Part shown: piece after piece, positions 52,985 to 63,470 of the stretch | Numbering within the stretch: the stretch's first letter is position 1 | Layout of the letters: each line of letters begins with the position of its first letter | Source: Microbacterium album | Lineage (GTDB): Bacteria; Actinomycetota; Actinomycetes; Actinomycetales; Microbacteriaceae | Direction of reading: 5' to 3' | NCBI RefSeq assembly: GCF_014643695.1 | Contig: NZ_BMJY01000004.1 | Location: forward strand, 62,001 to 126,000 | DNA: 64,000 nt | The notes under the pieces: model-generated | Told to the model about the DNA's origin: nothing | Database searches by the model: none | What the model saw: only the letters and a program-made list of their open reading frames with translations | Program-made: the position numbers and the translations under genes

Positions 52985-53593
52985 TCAGGCGGCGCGCTGC
53001 AGGCCGCGGGCGCCGAGCGCCGCGAAGATGCGCTCGGTGATCTCGTCGAGGTCGCCGACCCCGTCGATCGTGTCGACGATCCCGCGCGTGCGGTACACGG
53101 CCAGGATCGGCGCGGTCTCGCGCTCGTAGATGTCCAGGCGGTGCGCGATCGCCGCCTCCGTGTCATCCGTGCGGCCCTGGTCCTTGGCGCGCAGGGCGAG
53201 GCGCTGCAGGCTCTCCTCGCGCGGCACGCTGAGCTCGATGACCGCGTCGAGCGACTCCTCGCGACCGATCAGGAAGTCGTCCAGGTGCGACACCTGGGCG
53301 ACGTTGCGGGGGTACCCGTCCAGCAGGAACCCGTGCGCGGCATCCGGCTGCGCCAGGCGGTCGCGCACGATCGCGCTGGTCAGCTCGTCCGGCACGAGGT
53401 CGCCCGCGTCCGTGATCTCCTTGACCTGCTGGCCCAGCTCCGTGCCCTCCTTGATGTTGGCGCGGAAGATGTCGCCGGTCGAGACCACGGGGATCCCGAA
53501 GGCCTCCGCGACGCGCACGCCCTGCGTGCCCTTGCCCGAGCCCTGCGGTCCGACGATCAGAAGGCGGGTGGAACCGGTGTGCTGTGCCGTCAT
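52985..53593 (-). CDS. adk: Adenylate kinase
   Basis: 202 residues. P-loop LLIVGPQGSGKGTQG (Gln where many have Gly-Ala), AMP-binding STGDIFRANI and LDGYPRNVAQ, and a short LID of the form RAKDQGRTDD without zinc-binding Cys, as in many Actinobacteria. The ATG overlaps the secY stop (ATGA). It keeps the ATP/ADP/AMP balance. Confidence 0.96.
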   Translation of the reverse strand: MTAQHTGSTRLLIVGPQGSGKGTQGVRVAEAFGIPVVSTGDIFRANIKEGTELGQQVKEITDAGDLVPDELTSAIVRDRLAQPDAAHGFLLDGYPRNVAQVSHLDDFLIGREESLDAVIELSVPREESLQRLALRAKDQGRTDDTEAAIAHRLDIYERETAPILAVYRTRGIVDTIDGVGDLDEITERIFAALGARGLQRAA

Positions 53594-54912
53594 CGGAGGA
53601 GCCCTTCGTAGTGGCGCTGCTGAAGCTGCGCGTCGATCTGCTTCACGGTCTCGAGGCCGACGCCCACGATGATCAGGATCGAGGCGCCACCGAACGGGAA
53701 GTTCTGGTTGGCGCCGACCGTGGCCAGCGCGACGAGCGGGATGAGCGCGATGAGACCGAGGTAGATCGAACCGGGGAACGTGATGCGGGTCAGCACGTAG
53801 TCCAGGTACTCGGCGGTGGGACGACCGGCGCGGATGCCGGGGATGAAACCGCCGTACTTCTTCATGTTGTCGGCGACGTCGACCGGGTTGAACGTGATCG
53901 CCACGTAGAAGTACGTGAAGCCGATGATCAGCAGGAAGTACACCGCCATGTACAGCGGGTGGTCGCCCGTCGTCAGGTACTGCGAGATCCAGGTGACCCA
54001 CTCCGGCGGCATGCTGCCGTCGGTGGGCGTGTTGAACTGCCCGATGAGCGCCGGGATGTACAGCAGCGACGACGCGAAGATGACCGGCACGACGCCCGCC
54101 ATGTTCACCTTGATCGGGATGTAGGTGTTGGTGCCGCCGTAGGTGCGGCGACCCACCATGCGCTTGGCGTACTGCACGGGAACGCGCCGCTGCGACTGCT
54201 CGACGAACACGACGAGCGCGACCACCACGAGACCGACCGCCATCACGAGCAGGAAGATCTCGAAGCCGCGGGCCGCCCAGATGGCGCCCATCGCGCCCGG
54301 GAAGGTCGCCGCGATCGAGGTGAAGATGAGCAGCGACATGCCGTTGCCGATGCCGCGCTCGGTCACCATCTCGGCGAACCACATGACCAGGCCGGTGCCG
54401 GCGGTCATGGTGAAGATCATGAGCAGCTGGGCCCACCACACGTCGTTGGTGAGCAGCTGCGTGCACTCCGGGATGCCGGTCACGCCGAACAGCTGGCCGC
54501 TGCGCGCGACGGTGACGAGCGTGGTCGACTGCAGCAGCGCGAGCGCGATCGTCAGGTAGCGCGTGTACTGCGTGAGCTTGGCCTGACCCGCCTGGCCCTC
54601 CTTGTGGAGGGTCTCGAAGTGCGGGATGACCACGCGCAGCAGCTGCGTGATGATCGTGGCCGTGATGTACGGCATCACGCCCAGCGCGAAGATCGACAGC
54701 TGCAGCAGCGCGCCACCCGAGAACAGGTTGACGAGCGAGAGGAGGCCGTCCGTGCCGGAGGTCAGATCGATACAGCTCTGCACGTTCGGGAAGTTGACGA
54801 ACGGCGTCGGCACGTGCGCGCCGAAGCGGTAGATCGCGATGATCGCAAGCGTGAAACCGATCTTCCGCCGCAGATCCGGCGTGCGGAAAATCCGCGCGAT
54901 GGCGCTAAACAA
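53590..54912 (-). CDS. secY: Protein translocase subunit SecY
   Basis: 440 residues, ten membrane segments. The start is a TTG (LFSAIARIFRTPDLRRKIGF) with GGGAGGCACGTCC upstream; no ATG or GTG fits better. PTPFVNFPN lies before the plug, GIGNGMSLLIFTSI and RRVPVQYAKRMVGRRTYGG are the conserved cytoplasmic loops, and the ribosome/SecA-binding loop NMKKYGGFIPGIRAGRPTA is near residue 360. It overlaps adk; a strong hairpin separates it from rplO. Confidence 0.97.
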   Translation of the reverse strand: MFSAIARIFRTPDLRRKIGFTLAIIAIYRFGAHVPTPFVNFPNVQSCIDLTSGTDGLLSLVNLFSGGALLQLSIFALGVMPYITATIITQLLRVVIPHFETLHKEGQAGQAKLTQYTRYLTIALALLQSTTLVTVARSGQLFGVTGIPECTQLLTNDVWWAQLLMIFTMTAGTGLVMWFAEMVTERGIGNGMSLLIFTSIAATFPGAMGAIWAARGFEIFLLVMAVGLVVVALVVFVEQSQRRVPVQYAKRMVGRRTYGGTNTYIPIKVNMAGVVPVIFASSLLYIPALIGQFNTPTDGSMPPEWVTWISQYLTTGDHPLYMAVYFLLIIGFTYFYVAITFNPVDVADNMKKYGGFIPGIRAGRPTAEYLDYVLTRITFPGSIYLGLIALIPLVALATVGANQNFPFGGASILIIVGVGLETVKQIDAQLQQRHYEGLLR

Positions 54913-54970
54913 GGACGTGCCTCCCGGGGATGAGGTGGCCGGATCAGGTGGGCCGACCTCCAGGCTAACG

Positions 54971-55004
54971 CAAGGGGCCGGAAGCAAATGCTCCCGGCCC
55001 CTTG
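54971..55004 (-). terminator. Hairpin between rplO and secY
   Basis: CAAGGGGCCGGAAGCA and TGCTCCCGGCCCCTTG form a 16-bp stem (one wobble or mismatch) with a two-base loop, six bases after the rplO stop. It has the strength of an intrinsic terminator, but no T-run follows on the minus strand. It may lower transcription of secY-adk-map relative to the ribosomal protein genes. Confidence 0.65.
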
Positions 55005-55009
55005 AGTGG

Positions 55010-55489
55010 TTACTTGACGCTTCCGCCTGCGGCGACGATCTTCTGCTCTGCCGAGCCGGAGACCTTGTCGACCGAGACGTTCAGGGCCACGGTGATGTCG
55101 CCACCGCCGAGGACCTTGACCTTCTCGTTCTTGCGGACGGCACCCTTCGCGACCAGGTCGCTCACGGTGACGTCCCCACCCTGCGGGTAGAGCTCCGCGA
55201 GCTTGTCCAGGTTCACGACCTGGTACTCGACGCGGAACGGGTTCTTGAAGCCGCGCAGCTTGGGCGTGCGCATGTGCAGCGGCATCTGGCCACCCTCGAA
55301 GCCGGCGCGCACGGTGTTGCGGGCCTTGGTGCCCTTCGTGCCGCGGCCGGCCGTCTTGCCCTTGGAGCCCTCACCGCGACCCACGCGGGTCTTCGCGGTG
55401 TTGGCGCCCGGGACCGGACGGAGGTGGTGCACCTTGAGCACGCCGGGGCGCTGCGCCTCGGCGGCCTTGTCGGCCTTCTTCTCAGCCAT
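55010..55489 (-). CDS. rplO: 50S ribosomal protein L15
   Basis: 159 residues: [20 protein letters not shown], then [20 protein letters not shown], the Gly/Lys/Arg-rich part that threads into 23S rRNA, then a globular C-terminal domain with [20 protein letters not shown]. The ATG overlaps the rpmD stop. A short acidic/Ala-rich N-terminal extension is present. Confidence 0.98.
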   Translation of the reverse strand: MAEKKADKAAEAQRPGVLKVHHLRPVPGANTAKTRVGRGEGSKGKTAGRGTKGTKARNTVRAGFEGGQMPLHMRTPKLRGFKNPFRVEYQVVNLDKLAELYPQGGDVTVSDLVAKGAVRKNEKVKVLGGGDITVALNVSVDKVSGSAEQKIVAAGGSVK

Positions 55490-55674
55490 CAGTCGATCTC
55501 CTCCACCTTCACGAGGTGAGCGACGGCCCGGACGTAACCGCGCGTCTGCGCGTCGTCGGGACGGACGACCGAGTCGCCGATCCGCTTCAGGCCGAGGCTG
55601 CGCAGCGTGTCACGCTGGTTCTGCTTCTCGCTCACCTTGGACTTGGTCTGCGTCACCTTCAGACGAGCAGCCAT
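55489..55674 (-). CDS. rpmD: 50S ribosomal protein L30
   Basis: 61 residues: [20 protein letters not shown], then [20 protein letters not shown]. Bacterial short form. Its start overlaps the rpsE stop by one base and its stop overlaps the rplO start. Confidence 0.97.
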   Translation of the reverse strand: MAARLKVTQTKSKVSEKQNQRDTLRSLGLKRIGDSVVRPDDAQTRGYVRAVAHLVKVEEID

Positions 55675-56360
55675 TACGCACCTGCCTTCGCAGCAGCGGC
55701 GGCCTCGGCCTCCGCACGGACGAGACGCGCGGGCGCGACCTGATCGAACTCGAGACCGCGACGCGCGGCGACCGCGCGGGGCTCCTCGAGCTGCTTCAGG
55801 GCCTCGACCGTCGCGTGCACGATGTTGATCGTGTTCGACGAGCCCAGCGACTTCGACAGCACGTCGTGGATGCCGGCGCACTCGAGCACGGCGCGCACGG
55901 GACCACCGGCGATAACACCGGTACCGGCCGACGCGGGGCGCAGCATGACGACACCGGCGGCTGCCTCACCCTGCACGGGGTGCGGGATGGTGGCGCCGGC
56001 GCGCGGCACGCGGAAGAAGTTGCGCTTGGCGTCCTCGACGCCCTTCGAGATCGCCAGGGGCACCTCGCGGGCCTTGCCGTAGCCGACGCCGACCACGCCG
56101 TTGCCGTCACCGACGACCACGAGAGCGGTGAAGCTGAAGCGACGACCACCCTTCACGACCTTCGAGACGCGGTTGATCGTGACGACGCGCTCCAGGAACT
56201 GGCTGTCCGAACCGCGCGAGTTGCGGTCGCGACTCTGGTTGCGGTCGCGGCCGCCGCGGCGGTCGCCACGCTGCTCGTTGCGCTGCTCGGTCTGCGCCGC
56301 CTGCTCGGTGGCAGGCTCGGCGGCCTCGGTGGTCACAGCGTTCTCCTTGTTCTCACTCAC
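55674..56360 (-). CDS. rpsE: 30S ribosomal protein S5 with N-terminal extension
   Basis: 228 residues from a GTG overlapping the rplR stop. The first 55 residues are an Ala/Glu/Gln- then Arg/Asp-rich extension ([20 protein letters not shown]) absent from E. coli S5 (167 residues). The S5 double-stranded-RNA-binding domain follows: [20 protein letters not shown] and [15 protein letters not shown], then the C-terminal half with [20 protein letters not shown]. Confidence 0.97.
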   Translation of the reverse strand: MSENKENAVTTEAAEPATEQAAQTEQRNEQRGDRRGGRDRNQSRDRNSRGSDSQFLERVVTINRVSKVVKGGRRFSFTALVVVGDGNGVVGVGYGKAREVPLAISKGVEDAKRNFFRVPRAGATIPHPVQGEAAAGVVMLRPASAGTGVIAGGPVRAVLECAGIHDVLSKSLGSSNTINIVHATVEALKQLEEPRAVAARRGLEFDQVAPARLVRAEAEAAAAAKAGA

Positions 56361-56716
56361 AGGTTCAGCCCCCCTTCACGGGCGCCCTCGGCGATCGCGG
56401 CCACGCGACCGGCGTACCGGTTGCCGCCGCGGTCGAACACGACGTCCGTGAAGCCGGCGGCCTTCGCGCGCTCGGCGATCAGCTCGCCGACCTTGCGGGC
56501 CTTGACGGTCTTGTCGCCGTCGAGGGCGCGCAGGTCGGTCTCGAGGGTCGAGGCGGAGGCCACGGTGTGGCCCTTGCTGTCGTCGACGAGCTGCACGAAC
56601 ACGTGGCGCGCCGAACGGGTCACGACGAGACGAGGACGGGCCTCGGTGCCGACGACCTTCTTGCGAAGGCGAACGTGACGCCGCTTGCGGCTTACGGTCT
56701 TCGACTTCACAGCCAT
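56357..56716 (-). CDS. rplR: 50S ribosomal protein L18
   Basis: 119 residues: [20 protein letters not shown], then [20 protein letters not shown] and the C-terminal [20 protein letters not shown]. Binds 5S rRNA together with L5. Two bases after rplF; GTGA overlap with rpsE. Confidence 0.98.
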   Translation of the reverse strand: MAVKSKTVSRKRRHVRLRKKVVGTEARPRLVVTRSARHVFVQLVDDSKGHTVASASTLETDLRALDGDKTVKARKVGELIAERAKAAGFTDVVFDRGGNRYAGRVAAIAEGAREGGLNL

Positions 56717-56718
56717 GA

Positions 56719-57255
56719 TTACTTACCAGCCTTTCCGGCCTTGCGACGCACGACCTCGCCGGCGTAGCGCACACCCTTGCCCTTGTACGGCTCGGGCTTG
56801 CGGATCTTGCGGATGTTGGCGGCGGTCTCACCGACGGCCTGCTTGTCGATGCCGCTCACGGTGAGCTTGTTGTTGCCCTCGACCGTGAAGGTGATGCCGG
56901 CCGGCGGCTCGACGGTCACGGGGTGCGAGAAGCCCAGGGCGAACTCGATCGCCGAGCCCTTCTGCGCCACGCGGTAACCGGTGCCGACGACCTCGAGGCC
57001 CTTGGAGTAGCCCTGCGTCACGCCGATGATGTTGTTGTTGATCAGGGTGCGCGTGAGACCGTGCAGCGAGCGCGACTCGCGCTCGTCGTCGGGGCGGGTG
57101 ACGAGAACCTGGTTCTCCTCGACCTTCACCTCGATGGGCTTGGCCACGGTGAGCGCGAGCTCGCCCTTGGGGCCCTTCACGGCAACCTGCTGCCCGTCGA
57201 CCGTCACGGTGACGCCGGCGGGGATGTCAATGGGAAGACGTCCGATACGCGACAT
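56719..57255 (-). CDS. rplF: 50S ribosomal protein L6
   Basis: 178 residues from the ATG of [20 protein letters not shown]; the longer open frame upstream is not coding. It has the two L6 repeats and the conserved C-terminal [20 protein letters not shown]. Seven bases after rpsH. Confidence 0.98.
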   Translation of the reverse strand: MSRIGRLPIDIPAGVTVTVDGQQVAVKGPKGELALTVAKPIEVKVEENQVLVTRPDDERESRSLHGLTRTLINNNIIGVTQGYSKGLEVVGTGYRVAQKGSAIEFALGFSHPVTVEPPAGITFTVEGNNKLTVSGIDKQAVGETAANIRKIRKPEPYKGKGVRYAGEVVRRKAGKAGK

Positions 57256-57262
57256 GGGGGGA

Positions 57263-57661
57263 TCACCACACGTAGGCGAGAACTTCTCCGCCCACGCCCT
57301 TCTGCTCTGCCTGACGGTCGGTGAGAAGACCGGAGGAGGTGGACAGGATGGCGACGCCGAGACCGCCGAGCACGCGGGGCAGCTCGGTGGACTTCGCGTA
57401 CACGCGGAGTCCGGGCTTCGACACGCGCTTGATGCCGGCGATCGACCGCTCACGGTTCGGGCCGTACTTCAGGGTCAGCGTGAGGTTCTTGCCGACGCGC
57501 GCGTCGGTCTCCTCCCACGCCGCGATGTAACCCTCCTGCTTGAGGATCTCCGCGATGTGCGTCTTCAGCTTGCTCGACGGCAGCGTCACGGAATCGTGGT
57601 GCGCCGAGTTCGCGTTGCGCAGACGGGTCAGCATATCTGCGACCGGGTCTGTCATGGTCAT
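57263..57661 (-). CDS. rpsH: 30S ribosomal protein S8
   Basis: 132 residues: [40 protein letters not shown], and the C-terminal [21 protein letters not shown]8 is a primary 16S rRNA binder and, in E. coli, the spc operon repressor. In many bacteria rpsN precedes it; here a hairpin region does. Confidence 0.98.
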   Translation of the reverse strand: MTMTDPVADMLTRLRNANSAHHDSVTLPSSKLKTHIAEILKQEGYIAAWEETDARVGKNLTLTLKYGPNRERSIAGIKRVSKPGLRVYAKSTELPRVLGGLGVAILSTSSGLLTDRQAEQKGVGGEVLAYVW

Positions 57662-57753
57662 GAGGAATGTCCTTTGGTCATGAGGTTTCGGCTGCCGTTA
57701 CACGACAGACGACCTTCGATGATTCAGCGGTGTTCAGTTGTGCGAGCAACGCT

Positions 57754-57793
57754 CCGCCGCCGGCCGGGGGGCAGGCCCCCGGACCGGCGGCGG
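57754..57793. terminator. Strong hairpin between rplE and rpsH
   Basis: CCGCCGCCGG pairs with CCGGCGGCGG and, inside, CCGGGGG with CCCCCGG (one bulge), giving a stem of about 17 bp with a five-base loop. It lies in the 157-base gap where rpsN would be expected. On the minus strand no T-run follows. Possible attenuator. Confidence 0.6.
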
Positions 57794-57818
57794 AAACGCA
57801 CAAACGCTCGATTGTAAC

Positions 57819-58409
57819 TCAGGCCTGCTGGTCGTCCGCGCGGAACGGGAAGCCGAGGTGACGCAGGAACGCGCGTCCCTCGTCGTCCGTCTTCGCGGAG
57901 GTGACGATCGTGATGTCGAAGCCGCGGACGCGGTCGATCTTGTCCTGGTCGATCTCGTGGAAGACCGACTGCTCCTGCAGACCGAACGTGTAGTTGCCGT
58001 TGCCGTCGAACTGCTTGCCCGACAGGCCGCGGAAGTCGCGGATGCGGGGCAGGGCCAGCGAGATCAGGCGGTCCAGGAACTCCCAGGCGCGGTCGCCCCG
58101 GAGGGTGACGTGCGCGCCGATGGGCTGGCCCTCGCGCAGCTTGAACTGCGCGATCGACTTCTTCGCCTTGGTGACGACCGGCTTCTGACCGGTGATCGCG
58201 GTGAGGTCGGCGACCGCACCCTCGATCACCTTGCTGTCGCGAGCGGCCTCGCCGACACCCGTGTTCACGACCACCTTGACCAGGCCGGGGATCTGCATGA
58301 CGTTCGGGTAGCCGAACTCGTCCTGCAGCTTCTGCCGGATCTGGTCGCGGTAGACCTGCTTCAAGCGCGGCTGGATTTTGCCAGCCGGCGCGGCAGTCGT
58401 GGTGCTCAT
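57819..58409 (-). CDS. rplE: 50S ribosomal protein L5
   Basis: 196 residues with a 12-residue N-terminal extension ([12 protein letters not shown]). Conserved parts: [58 protein letters not shown] and [20 protein letters not shown]. Binds 5S rRNA. Two bases after rplX. Confidence 0.98.
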   Translation of the reverse strand: MSTTTAAPAGKIQPRLKQVYRDQIRQKLQDEFGYPNVMQIPGLVKVVVNTGVGEAARDSKVIEGAVADLTAITGQKPVVTKAKKSIAQFKLREGQPIGAHVTLRGDRAWEFLDRLISLALPRIRDFRGLSGKQFDGNGNYTFGLQEQSVFHEIDQDKIDRVRGFDITIVTSAKTDDEGRAFLRHLGFPFRADDQQA

Positions 58410-58411
58410 CT

Positions 58412-58771
58412 TCAGATGTCCTTACCTGACTTCTTCGCGACGCGCACGCGAACCATGCGCTTCACGCCGTCCTTCGCCTGCTCCTCGACACGGAAGCCCA
58501 CGCGGGTCGGCTTCTTCGTCTCGGGGTCGACAAGCGCGACGTTGGAAATGTGGATGGGTGCCTCGTACGTCTCGATGCCACCGGTCTTGGTACCGCGCTG
58601 GGTCTGCCCGATCCGGTTGTGCTTCGTGATGTAGTTGACGCCCTCGACGACGACGCGGTTGCCGCCGTCCACGACGTCGAGGACCTTGCCCTGCTTGCCG
58701 CGGTCGCCGCCGCGCTCCTGCTTGGCACCCGTGATGACCTGGACCAGGTCACCCTTCTTGATCTTCGCCAT
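58412..58771 (-). CDS. rplX: 50S ribosomal protein L24
   Basis: 119 residues. The KOW motif is in [20 protein letters not shown], followed by [20 protein letters not shown]. Starts 50S assembly at the 5' part of 23S rRNA. Three bases after rplN. Confidence 0.98.
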   Translation of the reverse strand: MAKIKKGDLVQVITGAKQERGGDRGKQGKVLDVVDGGNRVVVEGVNYITKHNRIGQTQRGTKTGGIETYEAPIHISNVALVDPETKKPTRVGFRVEEQAKDGVKRMVRVRVAKKSGKDI

Positions 58772-58774
58772 GGG

Positions 58775-59143
58775 TTACAGCACCTCCGGGGCGAGCGAGA
58801 CGATCTTCATGAACTTGCGGTCACGAAGCTCGCGGCCGACCGGGCCGAAGATGCGGGTGCCGCGGGGCTCCCCGTCGTTCTTCAGGATCACGGCGGCGTT
58901 CTCGTCGAACTTGATGTACGAGCCGTCGGCGCGGCGCGTCTGCTTCACGGTGCGGACGACGACCGCCTTGACGACGTCGCCCTTCTTCACGTTTCCGCCC
59001 GGGATCGCGTCCTTCACCGTCGCGACGATGGTGTCGCCCACGCCCGCGTAACGGCGGTTCGAGCCGCCGAGCACGCGGATGGTGAGCAGCTCCTTCGCAC
59101 CGGTGTTGTCGGCGACCTTGAGGCGGGATTCGTTCTGAATCAT
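58775..59143 (-). CDS. rplN: 50S ribosomal protein L14
   Basis: 122 residues: [40 protein letters not shown], and [20 protein letters not shown]. Typical length and full conservation. Three bases after rpsQ. Confidence 0.98.
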   Translation of the reverse strand: MIQNESRLKVADNTGAKELLTIRVLGGSNRRYAGVGDTIVATVKDAIPGGNVKKGDVVKAVVVRTVKQTRRADGSYIKFDENAAVILKNDGEPRGTRIFGPVGRELRDRKFMKIVSLAPEVL

Positions 59144-59146
59144 GTG

Positions 59147-59455
59147 TTACTTCGCCTTCTCGAGGATCTCGACCAGGCGCCAGCGCTTGGTGGCGCTGAG
59201 CGGGCGGGTCTCGTTGATGAGCACGAGGTCGCCGATGCCGGCGGTGTTCTGCTCGTCGTGCGCCTTCAGCTTCTTGGTGCGACGGATGACCTTGCCGTAG
59301 AGGGGGTGCTTCACGCGGTCCTCGACCTCGACGACGATCGTCTTGTCCATCTTGTCGCTCACGACATAACCGCGGGCAGCCTTGCGGTAACCACGGGCGT
59401 CGACATCGCGCACATCGTGCTCAGCGTGCGCGCCGACCTTCTTCTCGGTGGCCAT
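59147..59455 (-). CDS. rpsQ: 30S ribosomal protein S17
   Basis: 102 residues from the ATG that overlaps the rpmC stop; a GTG one codon earlier is also possible. An N-terminal extension of about 20 residues precedes [20 protein letters not shown], and [20 protein letters not shown] and [16 protein letters not shown] follow as in all S17 proteins. Confidence 0.97.
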   Translation of the reverse strand: MATEKKVGAHAEHDVRDVDARGYRKAARGYVVSDKMDKTIVVEVEDRVKHPLYGKVIRRTKKLKAHDEQNTAGIGDLVLINETRPLSATKRWRLVEILEKAK

Positions 59456-59760
59456 CACTCAGCCTCTCCCTCGGCGGTCGAAGTCTCCTCGGACTTCTTC
59501 GCCTTGCTCTTCTTGGCCTTCGTCTCGACCGGAGCGGGCGTGGCACGGATGCCGAGCTCGCGCTCGCGGATCACGGTGTAGAGCCGCGCGATGTCGCGCT
59601 TGACGGCGCGGATGCGGCCGTGGCTCTCGAGCTGCCCCGTGGCCGACTGGAAGCGCAGGTTGAACAGCTCTTCCTTGGCCTTGCGCAGCTCCTCGACGAG
59701 GCGCTGGTCTTCGAACGTGTCGAGCTCGCTGGTGGCGAGCTCCTTGGTGCCGATCGCCAT
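59455..59760 (-). CDS. rpmC: 50S ribosomal protein L29 with C-terminal extension
   Basis: 101 residues. The L29 helical hairpin is in [20 protein letters not shown] and [20 protein letters not shown]; residues 73-101 are a Lys/Ala/Glu-rich tail ([20 protein letters not shown]) not found in the 63-residue E. coli protein. It borders the exit tunnel. Overlaps rplP and rpsQ by a base or more at each end. Confidence 0.97.
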   Translation of the reverse strand: MAIGTKELATSELDTFEDQRLVEELRKAKEELFNLRFQSATGQLESHGRIRAVKRDIARLYTVIRERELGIRATPAPVETKAKKSKAKKSEETSTAEGEAE

Positions 59761-60179
59761 TACGCGTCGCCCTCCTCGCGCTTGATGATGCGTGCCTTGA
59801 GCGGCAGCTTGTGAATGGCACGGGTCAGGGCCTCACGAGCGAGCTGCTCGTTGACGCCGGCGACCTCGAACAGGACGCGACCCGGCTTGACGTTGGCGAC
59901 CCACCACTCCGGCGAGCCCTTACCGGAACCCATGCGGGTCTCGGCGGGCTTCTTCGTGAGCGGGCGGTCGGGGTAGATGTTGATCCACACCTTTCCGCCT
60001 CGCTTGATGTGACGCGTCATGGCGATACGAGCGGACTCGATCTGACGGTTCGTCACGTACGCGGGCGTGAGGGCCTGGATGCCGAACTCGCCGAAGGAGA
60101 CCTTCGTGCCACCCGTCGCCTGACCATCCCGCTTGGGGTGGTGCTGCTTGCGGTACTTGACCTTGCGGGGGATGAGCAT
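59760..60179 (-). CDS. rplP: 50S ribosomal protein L16
   Basis: 139 residues: [40 protein letters not shown], and [20 protein letters not shown], the loop near the A-site tRNA. The ATG overlaps the rpsC stop. Confidence 0.98.
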   Translation of the reverse strand: MLIPRKVKYRKQHHPKRDGQATGGTKVSFGEFGIQALTPAYVTNRQIESARIAMTRHIKRGGKVWINIYPDRPLTKKPAETRMGSGKGSPEWWVANVKPGRVLFEVAGVNEQLAREALTRAIHKLPLKARIIKREEGDA

Positions 60180-60934
60180 TACGCCGAAGCTCCTTCCGCG
60201 ACCTGCTCGGCCGGCGCGTTGTCACGACGCGGGCCGCGGCGGCCGCCACGGTCGCGCGCCGGCTTCTGGTTCGCCTGCTCGCGCGCGAGTTCCTTGTTGG
60301 TGAGGTCGCCCTTGTAGATCCAGACCTTCACGCCGATGCGGCCGAAGGTGGTCTTGGCCTCGTAGAAGCCGTAGTCGATGTTCGCGCGCAGCGTGTGCAG
60401 CGGCACACGACCCTCGCGGTAGAACTCCGAACGGCTCATCTCCGCGCCGCCGAGGCGGCCCGAGACCTGGATCCGGACGCCCTTGGCGCCGGCGCGCTGC
60501 GCACCCTGCAGACCCTTGCGCATCGCGCGGCGGAAGGCCACGCGGGCGCTGAGCTGCTCGGCGACGCCCTGGGCGACGAGCTGAGCGTCGGCCTCGGGGT
60601 TCTTCACCTCGAGGATGTTCAGCTGGATCTGCTTGCCGGTGAGCTTCTCGAGCTCGCTGCGGATGCGCTCGGCCTCCGCGCCACGACGACCGATCACGAT
60701 GCCCGGGCGGGCCGTGTGGATGTCGACGCGGACGCGGTCGCGCGTGCGCTCGATCTCGATGCGGCTCACGCCGGCACGGTCGAGCGACGTCTGCAGCAGC
60801 TTGCGGATCTTGATGTCCTCGGCCACGTAGTCGGCGTACCGCTGACCCGGCTTGGTCGAGTCAGAGAACCAGCGCGAGACGTGGTCCGTCGTGATGCCGA
60901 GGCGGAAGCCGTAGGGGCTGACTTTCTGTCCCAT
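60179..60934 (-). CDS. rpsC: 30S ribosomal protein S3
   Basis: 251 residues. [20 protein letters not shown] at the start, the KH RNA-binding domain around [20 protein letters not shown], and the C-terminal domain with [20 protein letters not shown]. The last 35 residues form an Arg/Ala-rich extension. Its start overlaps the rplV stop by one base. Confidence 0.98.
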   Translation of the reverse strand: MGQKVSPYGFRLGITTDHVSRWFSDSTKPGQRYADYVAEDIKIRKLLQTSLDRAGVSRIEIERTRDRVRVDIHTARPGIVIGRRGAEAERIRSELEKLTGKQIQLNILEVKNPEADAQLVAQGVAEQLSARVAFRRAMRKGLQGAQRAGAKGVRIQVSGRLGGAEMSRSEFYREGRVPLHTLRANIDYGFYEAKTTFGRIGVKVWIYKGDLTNKELAREQANQKPARDRGGRRGPRRDNAPAEQVAEGASA

Positions 60935-61329
60935 TACTTGCTCGCCTTCTTGTTGCTGCCGGCAGCCGTGTCCGCGACCTCCGGCGTCGAGAGCACGACC
61001 GTGATGTGGCTCGTGCGCTTCTTGATCTGGAACGCGCGACCCTGGGCACGGGGCTGGAAACGCTTGAGCGTCGTGCCCTCGTCCACGTAGGCGTTCTTCA
61101 CGAACAGGTCCTGCTCGTCCAGGTACTCGCCGTCCTTGTCGGCCTTCACCTGCGCGTTGGCCATGGCCGACGCGACGAGCTTGTAGATCGGCTCGGACGC
61201 CGACTGCGGCGCGAACTTCAGGATCGCGAGCGCTTCCTGGGCCTGCTTGCCCTTGATGAGCGCGACGACACGACGAGCCTTCTGAGGGGTCACGCGGATG
61301 TGTCGCACGCGTGCGATGGACTCCACCAT
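60934..61329 (-). CDS. rplV: 50S ribosomal protein L22
   Basis: 131 residues: [20 protein letters not shown], then [20 protein letters not shown] and the tunnel hairpin region [21 protein letters not shown] short Ala/Lys tail follows. 25 bases after rpsS. Confidence 0.98.
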   Translation of the reverse strand: MVESIARVRHIRVTPQKARRVVALIKGKQAQEALAILKFAPQSASEPIYKLVASAMANAQVKADKDGEYLDEQDLFVKNAYVDEGTTLKRFQPRAQGRAFQIKKRTSHITVVLSTPEVADTAAGSNKKASK

Positions 61330-61354
61330 TTCTTCTCCTCTTGCGTCACCGCGG

Positions 61355-61636
61355 TCAGCGGCGACGGCCCTTCTTGTCGTCCTTCACGTGGCCGCGGAAG
61401 GTGCGGGTGGGCGCGAACTCGCCCAGCTTGTGGCCGACCAGCGTCTCGGTCACGAACACGGGGATGTGCTTGCGACCGTCGTGCACGGCGATCGTGTGAC
61501 CCAGCATGGCCGGGACGATCATCGAACGGCGCGACCAGGTCTTGATGACGTTCTTGGTGCCGGCTTCGTTCTGCGAGACAACCTTGCGCAGCAGGTGCTC
61601 GTCGACGAAGGGGCCCTTCTTCAGACTGCGGGGCAT
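61355..61636 (-). CDS. rpsS: 30S ribosomal protein S19
   Basis: 93 residues: [45 protein letters not shown]-type [20 protein letters not shown]. Normal length. Located in the head of the 30S subunit. 11 bases after rplB. Confidence 0.98.
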   Translation of the reverse strand: MPRSLKKGPFVDEHLLRKVVSQNEAGTKNVIKTWSRRSMIVPAMLGHTIAVHDGRKHIPVFVTETLVGHKLGEFAPTRTFRGHVKDDKKGRRR

Positions 61637-61647
61637 CTTCTTTACTC

Positions 61648-62487
<840 letters not shown>

Positions 62488-62509
62488 GTTCTCTCTTCCT
62501 CCCCGACCG

Positions 62510-62809
62510 TCAGCCGACTGCCGTGAAGATGTCGATGGTGCCCGACTTGAGCGTCACGATGGCGCGCTTGGTGTCCTTGCGCTTGCCGGTGCCGAAGCGG
62601 GTGCGGCGGGCCTTGCCGACGCGGTTGATCGTGTTGACCGAGGCGACCTTCACGCCGAAGATCTTCTCGATCGCGAGCTTGATCTCGCTCTTGTTCGAGC
62701 GGGGGTCCACGAGGAACGTGTACTTGCCCTCGTCGATCAGCGAGTAGCTCTTCTCCGAGACGATCGGCTTCAGGATGATGTCGCGCGGGTCCTTCTGGAC
62801 GGCGGTCAT
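62510..62809 (-). CDS. rplW: 50S ribosomal protein L23
   Basis: 99 residues: [40 protein letters not shown] and [20 protein letters not shown]. It is the docking site for SRP and trigger factor at the tunnel exit. Overlaps rplD by four bases. Confidence 0.98.
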   Translation of the reverse strand: MTAVQKDPRDIILKPIVSEKSYSLIDEGKYTFLVDPRSNKSEIKLAIEKIFGVKVASVNTINRVGKARRTRFGTGKRKDTKRAIVTLKSGTIDIFTAVG

Positions 62810-63465
62810 GCCGAGACCTCCTCAGTGGCGCCGGTCTTCAGCGCGACGAACGCGTCGAAGGCGGCCTTGGTGAAGACGATGTCGTCGGCGACGAGCACGT
62901 CGTAGGCGTTGAGCTGGTCGGCGAACAGCACGTGCACGTACGACAGGTTGCGCACGCTCAGGTAGCCGACCTCGTCGTCACGGTCCAGCACGACGAGCAC
63001 GTTCTTCGTCGGGGCGACCTGCGCGAGGTACGCGGCGGCGGCCTTCGTCGAAGGGGTGTCGATGCCGAACGAGTCGACGATGTGCAGACGCTCGCCGCGC
63101 AGACGGTCGCTCAGCGCGCCCGCGAGGGCGGCGGCGATCATCTTCTTGGGCGTGCGCTGGGCGTAGTTGCGCGGCTTCGGGCCGTGCACGATGCCACCGC
63201 CGGTCATGTGCGGCGCGCGGATCGAGCCCTGACGGGCGTTACCCGTGCCCTTCTGCTTGAAGGGCTTGCGGCCGGCACCCGAGACCTCACCGCGACGCTT
63301 GGTCGAGTGAGTGCCCTGGCGAGCCGCGGCGAGCTGCGCCACGACGACCTGGTGGATGAGCGGGATGTTCGTCTTGACGTCGAACACCGAGGCGGGCAGC
63401 TCGACGGAGCCGGCCTTCTTGCCGTCGGTGCCGCGGACGTCGAGAGCGAGAGTCGAGTCAGCCAT
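62806..63465 (-). CDS. rplD: 50S ribosomal protein L4
   Basis: 219 residues. The tunnel loop is in [40 protein letters not shown], and the globular domain has [20 protein letters not shown]. In E. coli L4 represses the S10 operon; no such site can be checked here because the leader is outside the window. Five bases after rplC. Confidence 0.98.
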   Translation of the reverse strand: MADSTLALDVRGTDGKKAGSVELPASVFDVKTNIPLIHQVVVAQLAAARQGTHSTKRRGEVSGAGRKPFKQKGTGNARQGSIRAPHMTGGGIVHGPKPRNYAQRTPKKMIAAALAGALSDRLRGERLHIVDSFGIDTPSTKAAAAYLAQVAPTKNVLVVLDRDDEVGYLSVRNLSYVHVLFADQLNAYDVLVADDIVFTKAAFDAFVALKTGATEEVSA

Positions 63466-63470
63466 CTAAC

